Of a stretch of DNA of 5,096 nucleotides, positions 1-4,588 are shown piece by piece (position 1 is the first letter of the stretch; every line of letters starts with the position of its first letter). The stretch comes from Nanobdellota archaeon (GTDB lineage Archaea; Nanobdellota; Nanobdellia; Pacearchaeales; GW2011-AR1). The stretch covers positions 1-5,096 of the forward strand of contig JAHKAF010000094.1 in the NCBI GenBank assembly GCA_018825865.1. Direction: 5' to 3'. The notes under the pieces are model-generated. The model saw nothing but the letters and a program-made list of their open reading frames with translations. It was not told the DNA's origin and did not search any database. The position numbers were made by a program, and so were the translations under genes.

Positions 1-344
1 CTGGCTATTGGAAGTTCGATGGTCCTGTTTCTGCGTCAACAACCACAACAATTTTTCAATCTTATAGAAAATCTGATAATGCCTTAGCATGGACAGGAAA
101 TTTGCAATGCGGATACAATGCTGGCACAGGTGCGGCGGGTATTAATTGCTATACTGTTTTAGATAACAATCCTAAAGGAGGGTCTGGTTGTGATATTAAT
201 ATGGGTTTGCAATCTAATGGGGGGTGGCATCATTTTTTCATGTCTCAATACAACGAAGACACATATATGTATATCTGCAATGGTGCTCAGCATACTTCAA
301 ATGATAGATTTAGTCAAAGATTTTGGGTGAGAGAAAGTTCATAA
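1..344 (+). CDS. C-terminal part of an unassigned, probably extracellular cysteine-containing protein (5' partial)
   Basis: The reading frame is open from the left edge (first full codon at 3) to a TAA at 342-344, giving the last 113 residues of a longer protein. An internal TTG at 102 could start translation but lies inside an already open frame with the same composition, so I treat the gene as truncated by the window. The fragment is rich in Gly, Asn, Ser, Thr and aromatics. It has four cysteines (fragment residues 36, 49, 63, 92) and no hydrophobic segment, which suits an exported domain with one or two disulfides. It begins GYWKFDG, faintly like the opening of LamG/concanavalin-type domains, but the rest does not support that family. 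It ends QRFWVRESS with no membrane anchor. The small membrane protein gene follows 6 nt later, so the two are probably co-transcribed. I do not recognise the family. Confidence 0.75.
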   Translation, partial: GYWKFDGPVSASTTTTIFQSYRKSDNALAWTGNLQCGYNAGTGAAGINCYTVLDNNPKGGSGCDINMGLQSNGGWHHFFMSQYNEDTYMYICNGAQHTSNDRFSQRFWVRESS

Positions 345-350
345 ATAAAA

Positions 351-659
351 ATGGCGGAACAAATAAATCAAACTAGTTCAGTAAATCAATCTACAGAAGA
401 CATATCTGGAGATAAACCTAAATGGTTAATTTGGGTTTTAATTGTTGTTGGAATTATAGCAATAGGTTTTGTAATTTATTTATTCGTTTTTGGTAAGGAT
501 ACTGCTTCTGTTAAAGGTGTTCAAGAAGCTGGGGTTGGTTTAGAGGAAGGTGTTGCTGGTGACGAAGCACCAACATCTGATTTAGGAGAAACTGCTCCTG
601 AACAAATTGACGTTGCTCCAGTAGATGAAGAATTTGTTGATCCCACAGGTTTACTTTAA
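351..659 (+). CDS. Small single-pass membrane protein with acidic C-terminal tail
   Basis: This is a 102-residue protein with no recognised family. Residues 1-24 are polar (Asn/Gln/Ser-rich, with Lys22 and Lys24 next to the membrane). Residues 25-47 form one strongly hydrophobic helix that starts KWLIWVLIVVG. Residues 50-102 form a low-complexity tail with many Asp/Glu, Pro and Gly and few basic residues. By the positive-inside rule the N terminus is probably cytoplasmic and the acidic tail external, although Lys49 on the other side makes this uncertain. The helix is internal and lacks the K/R-G cleavage context of the pilins downstream, so I do not call it a prepilin. The ATG at 351 lies 6 nt after the preceding stop. 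There is no ribosome binding site at usable spacing and no clear TATA box, so expression as the second gene of an operon is likely. A partner or anchor for the upstream exported protein is conceivable but unproven. Confidence 0.75.
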   Translation: MAEQINQTSSVNQSTEDISGDKPKWLIWVLIVVGIIAIGFVIYLFVFGKDTASVKGVQEAGVGLEEGVAGDEAPTSDLGETAPEQIDVAPVDEEFVDPTGLL

Positions 660-660
660 A

Positions 661-680
661 TTTTTAGATTTCTTTATTTA
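661..680 (+). terminator. T-rich terminator after the small membrane protein gene
   Basis: A run of TTTTT followed by further T-rich segments begins directly after the TAA at 657-659. Archaeal RNA polymerase stops at oligo-T tracts on the non-template strand without needing a hairpin, and none is visible here. The position at the end of the operon and before a gene-free stretch supports the call. Confidence 0.4.
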
Positions 681-963
681 TCCAATCCCACTTAGTTTCA
701 ATTCTTTCTGGATTGAAGGATTTTATTATGAGAATTTTACTATTAATTTTGTAATCATCTTTTGGATTAAAATAAACTCCCTCGACAAATTCTTTAGACC
801 CAACTTGGTCTTAGACATAATACCAATAAAATGGGTTTTCCAAAAGACTGTTCCGACGCTGAGATAATATGGGTTGAATAGAAAATTCAAATGTGAATAA
901 TGAATTGGGGCTTTGGGCCCTCGAGAAGTCATTATGATTACCCACAAATTGAAAATGCAAAGG
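664..963 (-). pseudogene. Probable decayed minus-strand coding remnant with an in-frame TAA
   Basis: Reading the minus strand from 963 to 664, one frame stays open except for a TAA at 811-813 and ends at a TAA at 664-666. The downstream 48 codons have protein-like composition, with charged residues mixed with aromatics: segments include GSKEFVEGVYFNPKDD, SFNPERIETK and WDWINKEI. The upstream 50 codons, ending in LLENPFYWYYV, continue the same character. Neither half has an ATG, GTG or TTG that would give an intact gene of the full stretch. The same frame can be followed further to 1020 through two more stops (964-966 and 976-978). I infer a degraded gene, or less likely a sequencing error. 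A minus-strand frame with an ATG at 1014-1016 reaches 726, but its composition is less protein-like and it crosses the pilin promoter. The family is not recognised. This remnant is the main content of the 375-base stretch without an intact gene. Confidence 0.3.
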
Positions 964-1005
964 TCAGAAAAGGGATTAATTGTAGTTAAATTGAAGAACA
1001 ACAAA

Positions 1006-1013
1006 TTTAAAAA
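1006..1013 (+). promoter_or_regulatory. TATA box of the first pilin gene, predicting a leaderless transcript
   Basis: TTTAAAAA sits in an A-rich context (preceded by GAACAACAAA, compatible with a BRE), with its centre about 25 nt before the ATG at 1035. Archaeal transcription usually starts about 25-27 nt from the TATA centre, so the predicted start falls at or next to the ATG. No Shine-Dalgarno sequence precedes the ATG, which agrees with a leaderless mRNA. Confidence 0.5.
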
Positions 1014-1034
1014 CATAGATTTACTTAATAAAAC

Positions 1035-1505
1035 ATGGTGATAAAAAAGACCAAAGGAGTATCCCCGGTTATTGCGACGGTTTTACTAATCGCAATGGTC
1101 ATCGCAAGTGGGGTTGTTGTTTTTATCTGGTTCAACCAAATGACCCAAAAATCCATAACTAAATTCGGTGGAACAAATGTCGAGCTTGTTTGTGATGAAG
1201 TGAAATTTGATGCAAGTTTTTCAGGAGGAATCTTATCTCTTTCTAACATCGGTAATGTTCCTATCTTTGGAATGAAAGTTAAGATTTCTGATGCTGGAAG
1301 TTATCAGACAAAAGATTTAAAAGATTTATCTGAAGATTGGCCTGCAACAGGATTAAACCAAGGAGGAGTCTTCTCAGGAAACATTGCTGGACAAGTTACA
1401 GAGGGAAGCATAGTTATAACACCTGTTTTAATGGGAACCTCAGATAAAGGAAAAAGAACTTTTGTATGTGATGAAAAAAGGTATGGATATGAATTACTTG
1501 TGTAA
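1035..1505 (+). CDS. Archaeal type IV prepilin, VSPVIA class
   Basis: This 156-residue prepilin has an 8-residue class III signal peptide, MVIKKTKG, cut before V9 by a PibD/EppA-type peptidase. The mature N terminus VSPVIATVLLIAMVIASG is the classic archaeal pilin signature (archaeal pilin/flagellin N-terminal domain, DUF1628-type). The hydrophobic stretch runs to about residue 33 and would form the filament core helix. After it comes a beta-rich head domain; LSNIGNVPIFGMKVKI (69-84) matches the Gly-Asn/Pro strand pattern of archaellins and pilins. Cys53 and Cys145 both lie in a VCDE tetrapeptide and could form a disulfide joining the start and end of the head. The length is typical of archaeal pilins. 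The ATG at 1035 is chosen because it gives a short basic signal and fits the leaderless promoter. The second pilin gene follows immediately. Confidence 0.92.
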   Translation: MVIKKTKGVSPVIATVLLIAMVIASGVVVFIWFNQMTQKSITKFGGTNVELVCDEVKFDASFSGGILSLSNIGNVPIFGMKVKISDAGSYQTKDLKDLSEDWPATGLNQGGVFSGNIAGQVTEGSIVITPVLMGTSDKGKRTFVCDEKRYGYELLV

Positions 1506-1506
1506 A

Positions 1507-2010
1507 ATGGGTAACCAATTTTTGAACAAAAGAGGTGTTTCTGGAGTTATTACCGTCGTTATATTGATAGGGTTGGTCATGGCGACGACTGTAATTGTTT
1601 GGACAGTTGTTAACAGTTTAGTATCAGACCGTCTTGGAGATGCTGAAGCTTGTTTTGGGAATTTTGAAAAAGTTACTCTTAATAATAGATATACTTGTTA
1701 CAATTCCAGTTCAAGTAAAACCATGTTCTCAATAAACATTGGGGATATTGACGTCGATGGCGTGGTGGTTTCAATTTCAAGTGAGGGGACTACAAAAGGA
1801 TATACAATAACAGATACAAACTCAACAATCTCTGGCTTAACTGATTATTTTGGAGGGGCGTCTATAATCATTCCAGGAAAAAATTCAGGTTTAACTTATA
1901 TTGCTACTGAATATCCAAACAAACCAGATTCAATTAATATAAGGCCTGTAATAAATGGTAAGCAATGTGAAGTTTCAGACTCTATAATTGAAATTGATAG
2001 TTGCCGTTAA
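1507..2010 (+). CDS. Second type IV prepilin-like protein, four cysteines
   Basis: From the ATG at 1507 this is a 167-residue prepilin: signal MGNQFLNKRG, predicted cut before V11, then the hydrophobic core VSGVITVVILIGLVMATTV and on to about residue 39. The Pro of the canonical VSPVI is replaced by Gly. The head domain (40-167) is predicted extracellular and beta-rich, with SINIGDIDVDGVVVSI (75-90) matching the conserved pilin strand. It has four cysteines (49, 64, 154, 166), enough for two disulfides, and two N-glycosylation sequons (N66-S-S, N105-S-T). The ATG lies 1 nt after the stop of the first pilin, suggesting translational coupling. In-frame ATGs at 1471, 1483 and 1489 would overlap the first gene; 1489 has an AAAAGG-like motif at 1476-1481 and would give a 16-residue signal. 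The protein is probably a second major or minor subunit of the same filament. Confidence 0.87.
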   Translation: MGNQFLNKRGVSGVITVVILIGLVMATTVIVWTVVNSLVSDRLGDAEACFGNFEKVTLNNRYTCYNSSSSKTMFSINIGDIDVDGVVVSISSEGTTKGYTITDTNSTISGLTDYFGGASIIIPGKNSGLTYIATEYPNKPDSINIRPVINGKQCEVSDSIIEIDSCR

Positions 2011-2025
2011 CCATTTTCAAACAAT

Positions 2026-2033
2026 CTTTTTTC
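2026..2033 (+). terminator. Oligo-T terminator after the pilin pair
   Basis: A run of six T residues (2027-2032) lies 17 nt after the stop of the second pilin gene, without an upstream hairpin. This is the usual form of an archaeal intrinsic terminator and separates the pilin pair from the machinery operon. Confidence 0.4.
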
Positions 2034-2070
2034 AGTTCTAAAAAATTTCAAACGTCCCCATGCAAACAAA

Positions 2071-2077
2071 ATATAAA
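2071..2077 (+). promoter_or_regulatory. Possible upstream TATA box in the spacer before the machinery operon
   Basis: ATATAAA, preceded by ACAAAA (BRE-like), is a good archaeal TATA match. It predicts a start near 2100, leaving a leader of more than 120 nt ahead of the gene at 2227, or a separate short transcript. It touches the first copy of the 17-bp repeat. It is suggested by sequence only. Confidence 0.3.
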
Positions 2078-2090
2078 CATTAATCATTTA
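2074..2090 (+). repeat. 17-bp near-perfect direct repeat, copy 1
   Basis: TAAACATTAATCATTTA recurs at 2171-2187 as TAAACATTAATTATTTA, one mismatch in 17, with starts 97 bp apart. Both copies overlap or adjoin TATA-like sequence in the same spacer. This could be a duplicated operator or promoter, though the AT-rich context weakens the significance. Confidence 0.5.
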
Positions 2091-2091
2091 G

Positions 2092-2112
2092 AAAACAACA
2101 ACAGTTGTTTTT
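2092..2112 (+). terminator. A/T-rich hairpin followed by Ts
   Basis: AAAACAAC (2092-2099) and GTTGTTTT (2104-2111) are perfect inverted copies around a 4-nt AACA loop, followed by another T. It could act as a secondary terminator for the pilin operon about 80 nt upstream, or be a 5' structure of a transcript from the TATA-like box at 2071. The stem has only two G-C pairs, so it would be weak. Confidence 0.25.
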
Positions 2113-2170
2113 GTCTCAGAAACTCCAAGACACACATTCGCGTGCAGAACGATTAAGCTGGTTCCTGATT

Positions 2171-2187
2171 TAAACATTAATTATTTA
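2171..2187 (+). repeat. 17-bp near-perfect direct repeat, copy 2
   Basis: TAAACATTAATTATTTA is the partner of the copy at 2074-2090, with one C-to-T difference. It sits within the inverted repeat at 2167-2191 and 40-56 nt before the start codon of the third prepilin gene. Confidence 0.5.
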
Positions 2188-2190
2188 AAT
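2184..2190 (+). promoter_or_regulatory. Likely TATA box of the machinery operon
   Basis: TTTAAAT, centred near 2187, predicts a transcription start around 2212, leaving a leader of about 15 nt that contains the ribosome binding site at 2218-2223. This contrasts with the leaderless arrangement of the pilin pair. The element forms one arm of the inverted repeat. Confidence 0.42.
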
Positions 2191-2217
2191 CAATCTTGGC
2201 ATAATTAGGTATACAAA

Positions 2218-2223
2218 AGAGGT
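2218..2223 (+). promoter_or_regulatory. Ribosome binding site for the third prepilin gene
   Basis: AGAGGT matches the anti-Shine-Dalgarno end of archaeal 16S rRNA. It sits only 3 nt before the ATG at 2227, a short spacing, and supports that start. Confidence 0.5.
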
Positions 2224-2226
2224 AAA

Positions 2227-2757
2227 ATGTTTAAAAAAAGAAAAGGACAAATCTGGATTGAAACTGTAATTTATACTTTAATCGCTTTTACCATGATTGG
2301 GTTAGTTCTTACATTTGTCAAACCAGAAATAGAAAAGCTTCAAGACCAAGCAATTATTGAACAATCTATAGAAGTTCTTGAAGAAATAAATAATATATTC
2401 AAAGAGATAAACATTGCAGGCACAGGAAACCAAAGATTAATAGAATTGGGGATAAAAAAAGGAGTCCTGAAAATTGATGGCGCGGATGATAAACTCATTT
2501 TTGAAATAGAAAGTTTATATGAATATAGTGAACCAAAAGTGAATTATACTAAAAGAGATTTGGTGGCATACACTGAAAAAAAAGGGAAGTTTAATCTAAT
2601 AACTTTTACCAGAGACTATGACGAGGAGTATGATATAAAATTTAATGATGAAGATTTATTAAAAACAATAACTAAATCTCCTTCTCCTTACAAATTACTC
2701 ATTTCCCATAAAGGAAAAATTGCAAATAAAACTATAATTAATTTAGGAGTCAATTAA
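2227..2757 (+). CDS. Prepilin-like protein with Glu at mature position 5
   Basis: This 176-residue protein has a basic 7-residue leader, MFKKRKG, and a predicted class III cleavage before Q8. The mature N terminus QIWIETVIYTLIAFTMIG has Glu at position +5 (E12), as in bacterial type IV pilins and unlike the two other pilins here. The hydrophobic segment ends near V31. A long amphipathic helix follows (about 34-62), then a mixed, highly charged domain to the C terminus. There are no cysteines. Sequons occur at N106-Y-T and N167-K-T. Its position 1 nt before the ATPase gene, with which it shares an operon, suggests a minor or priming pseudopilin tied to the machinery rather than the bulk subunit. 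The ATG at 2227 gives a leader of normal length and has a ribosome binding site. I am sure of the prepilin-type N terminus, less sure of the precise role. Confidence 0.82.
   Translation: MFKKRKGQIWIETVIYTLIAFTMIGLVLTFVKPEIEKLQDQAIIEQSIEVLEEINNIFKEINIAGTGNQRLIELGIKKGVLKIDGADDKLIFEIESLYEYSEPKVNYTKRDLVAYTEKKGKFNLITFTRDYDEEYDIKFNDEDLLKTITKSPSPYKLLISHKGKIANKTIINLGVN
2746..2749 (+). promoter_or_regulatory. Ribosome binding site for the pilus ATPase
   Basis: GGAG lies 9 nt before the ATG at 2759, inside the last codons of the preceding gene. It fixes the ATPase start and implies translation from a shared mRNA. Confidence 0.5.
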
Positions 2758-2758
2758 A

Positions 2759-4309
2759 ATGATTGCGGAAGGAATCCAAGATTATCCAAAAGTTGCGATA
2801 GATTTTTCCCCGGAAATTCCCCCTCTAAAAAAGATACGCGAAAAAACAAAAATTGATATTAGATACTCTTTAATTTCTCCATTTGCTTTTGCACATATTT
2901 ATTGGGACCCAGAAAGTTATGAAGTGGTTTATGAGATTGAGGAGCCGTTTCTTGATGAAGACGAGCTGCAAAAAAAAGAGCAGATAATAGATGCTATGAG
3001 GGCGATGATTAGTTTTGATAACATAATTGAAAAAGACCAGAATTCTCTTTTAGACTATATTGATCAGAGACTTAAAATTATCGCGCTTGAACTGGGAATA
3101 GAAATATCTTATGAGAGTTATAAAAAAATATATTATTATCTCTGCAGAGATTTCATAGGGTTTAATGAAACAGAGCCTTTGTTGAGGGACTATTATGTGG
3201 AGGATATTGAATGCAATGGTTCAAATACCCCTGTTTATATTATTCATCGAATGTATAGGAATTTAAGAACAAACCTTAACTTCAGAGATGCTAATAAACT
3301 TGAAGGATTTGTTGAGAAACTTGCCCAGAGATGTGGAAAGTATATTTCCTATGCGAAACCGATTCTCGACGGAAGTCTGCCTGACGGGAGCAGAGTAAAT
3401 GCGACATATACAAAAGATATAACGAGTAGGGGGCCGACTTTCACAATAAGAAAATTCACCAAGACACCATGGACTCCTGCGCAATTAATTTTATTTAATT
3501 CATTAAGTCCGGAAATGCTGGCTTACCTCTGGGTGATAGTTCAGTATAAAATGAACATCTTAATTGCAGGTGGAACTTCTTCAGGTAAAACCACTCTGCT
3601 TAATGCGCTTGCTTTTTTTATCTCTCCTGAAGCAAGAGTTGTAAGTATTGAAGATACCAGGGAGATAAATCTCCCTCGGGAAAATTGGCTTCCGAGCGTA
3701 GTTAGAACAGCGACAGGTTTTCAAAAGGCTGACGAAATTGATTTGTTTACTTTATTGAGAAGTTCATTCAGGCAAAATCCAGATTATGTAATTGTGGGAG
3801 AAGTAAGGGGTAAGGAAGCTTATGTGTTATTTCAGGGAATGGCGTCGGGACATTCGTCAATCAGTACAATACACGCAGATTCGGTAAATACAGTTATTAA
3901 AAGACTGGAAACGCCTCCAATAGAACTTTCTCCAAACCTTCTAAATGTTCTTGATTGTGTATGTGTAATGACGCATGCAATTGTGGCGAAAGAAGAAACA
4001 AGAAAATTAAAAGAAATTGTAGAAATAATAAACGTGACTAATGAAGGAGTTGCAATCACAAATACCCCTTTTGTATGGAATCCCGTGGATGATAAATTTT
4101 ACTTCAAGAAAAACAGTAAGATATTTGAGAAGATTTCAAAAAGATATGGTATACGGATTGAAGAGCTTGATTTAGAATTTAGAAGGAGAGTCCAGATAAT
4201 TTATCAATTATTCCAAAGAGGTATTTTTGGTTTTGAGGAAGTTCAGCAGGTTATTAGCCATTATTACAAAAAACCAGAAGAGATTTTGAGAAAGTTCGGA
4301 ATTGAGTGA
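2759..4309 (+). CDS. Type IV pilus/secretion assembly ATPase, archaeal GspE/TadA/FlaI family
   Basis: This complete 516-residue cytoplasmic hexameric ATPase of the type II/IV secretion superfamily powers pilin assembly at the TadC-like platform. The N-terminal region (1-130) is lineage-specific and acidic. Residues 133-230 form the conserved N-terminal domain (FIGFNETEPLLRDYYVEDI). The catalytic domain shows Walker A GGTSSGKT (271-278), an Asp box VVSIEDTREINLP (294-306), Walker B DYVIVGEVRG (342-351, catalytic Glu348) and a His box GHSSISTIHADS (364-375). All key residues are present, so it should be active. A helical C-terminal region (450-516) ends at the TGA at 4307-4309. The pseudopilin-like gene stops 1 nt before the start, and the TadC-like gene lies downstream after one small gene, the usual ATPase-platform order. 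ArlI/FlaI of the archaellum is a close relative, but no other archaellum genes are present, so pilus or adhesion use is more likely. The exact subfamily is not settled. Confidence 0.95.
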   Translation: MIAEGIQDYPKVAIDFSPEIPPLKKIREKTKIDIRYSLISPFAFAHIYWDPESYEVVYEIEEPFLDEDELQKKEQIIDAMRAMISFDNIIEKDQNSLLDYIDQRLKIIALELGIEISYESYKKIYYYLCRDFIGFNETEPLLRDYYVEDIECNGSNTPVYIIHRMYRNLRTNLNFRDANKLEGFVEKLAQRCGKYISYAKPILDGSLPDGSRVNATYTKDITSRGPTFTIRKFTKTPWTPAQLILFNSLSPEMLAYLWVIVQYKMNILIAGGTSSGKTTLLNALAFFISPEARVVSIEDTREINLPRENWLPSVVRTATGFQKADEIDLFTLLRSSFRQNPDYVIVGEVRGKEAYVLFQGMASGHSSISTIHADSVNTVIKRLETPPIELSPNLLNVLDCVCVMTHAIVAKEETRKLKEIVEIINVTNEGVAITNTPFVWNPVDDKFYFKKNSKIFEKISKRYGIRIEELDLEFRRRVQIIYQLFQRGIFGFEEVQQVISHYYKKPEEILRKFGIE

Positions 4310-4408
4310 TTTAACAAAATCTTTAATAACAACAATTCTTTTGTTTATTTATGAGGAAAGAACAGGAGTCTCCTTGAATTTGGAAATCTTGTTGTATTTT
4401 TCAATTAT

Positions 4409-4413
4409 GAGGT
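4409..4413 (+). promoter_or_regulatory. Ribosome binding site for the 54-residue protein
   Basis: GAGGT is placed 10 nt before the ATG at 4424, slightly far but usable. It supports 4424 as the start of a real small gene. Confidence 0.45.
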
Positions 4414-4423
4414 ATTGGATAAA

Positions 4424-4588
4424 ATGAAAAAAGAGGATATATCATTTCTTAAACAGATGGCTGAAGCTTCTGAAGAAGCAATATTAAATCTTGAAGAATC
4501 TTATGTTAAGAAAGATTACGAGAATTTTGATAGGGCAAAAAAAATAATATTAGAAATTCAAAATAAAATTTCAGAGGTGGCCAAATGA
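4424..4588 (+). CDS. Small helical (coiled-coil-like) protein between ATPase and platform genes
   Basis: This is a 54-residue soluble protein, charged and leucine/isoleucine-spaced, without Pro, Cys or Trp. Residues 5-27 (through SFLKQMAEASEEAILNLEES) and 33-53 (ENFDRAKKIILEIQNKISEV) look like two amphipathic helices joined by a short YVKKDY turn, i.e. a helical hairpin. It has a GAGGT ribosome binding site, and its TGA overlaps the ATG of the TadC-like gene (ATGA), so the two are translationally coupled. The 114-nt gap after the ATPase contains a T-rich stretch and a TTTATTTA element (4344-4351), which could be an internal promoter. I do not recognise a named family. The position suggests a cytoplasmic accessory factor that binds the ATPase or the similarly helical N terminus of the platform protein; this is inference. 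Confidence 0.78.
   Translation: MKKEDISFLKQMAEASEEAILNLEESYVKKDYENFDRAKKIILEIQNKISEVAK
4574..4579 (+). promoter_or_regulatory. Strong ribosome binding site for the TadC-like gene
   Basis: GAGGTG, 5 nt before the ATG at 4585, is the best Shine-Dalgarno match in the window. It lies inside the end of the preceding small gene and settles the overlapping start. Confidence 0.6.

Larger units (their letters stand above)
2167..2191. repeat. Inverted repeat around the machinery-operon TATA box
   Basis: GATTTAAA (2167-2174) and TTTAAATC (2184-2191) are perfect 8-bp inverted copies separated by 9 bp. The second copy of the 17-bp direct repeat lies almost entirely inside. The dyad covers the likely TATA element, as expected for an operator of a dimeric regulator that blocks TBP, or for a bidirectional promoter. 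No regulator gene is in the window. Confidence 0.5.

Noticed and set aside
625..867. Plus-strand open frame overlapping the end of the small membrane protein gene.
   Set aside because: Composition is dominated by Phe and Ile from T-rich sequence, and it crosses the terminator and lies antisense to the better minus-strand frame.
915..925. GGGCCCTCGAG, adjoining ApaI and XhoI sites, resembling a cloning-vector polylinker.
   Set aside because: No other vector sequence flanks it, and two overlapping 6-bp palindromes can arise by chance. The surrounding sequence is ordinary AT-rich archaeal DNA.
726..1016. Minus-strand open frame with an ATG at 1014-1016, 96 codons.
   Set aside because: It covers the pilin TATA box, has low-complexity hydrophobic composition, and a different minus-strand frame over the same bases reads more like protein.
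1025..1249. Minus-strand open frame opposite the first pilin gene.
   Set aside because: It is antisense to a clearly recognised prepilin N terminus.
1462..1506. Longer starts for the second pilin (TTG at 1462, ATGs at 1471, 1483 and 1489).
   Set aside because: These extend the signal peptide into the first pilin gene. The ATG at 1507 gives a normal basic leader 1 nt after the previous stop, though 1489 cannot be excluded.
2155..2170. AGCTGGTTCCTGATTT, resembling a tRNA T-loop region.
   Set aside because: The T-loop consensus is broken after GGTTC, and no acceptor, D or anticodon arms can be found around it.
3263..3484. Minus-strand open frame opposite the ATPase gene.
   Set aside because: It is a shadow of the conserved ATPase N-terminal domain, with no supporting features.
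3832..4059. Second minus-strand open frame opposite the ATPase gene.
   Set aside because: It is a shadow of the His-box region of the ATPase.
4331..4345. AACAA/TTGTT weak stem after the ATPase gene as a terminator.
   Set aside because: Only five mostly A-T pairs around a 5-nt loop. The T-rich stretch alone may slow transcription, but downstream genes probably belong to the same operon.
4351..4377. ATG-initiated 8-codon frame (MRKEQESP) in the gap after the ATPase.
   Set aside because: Too short to support, with no ribosome binding site at suitable spacing.
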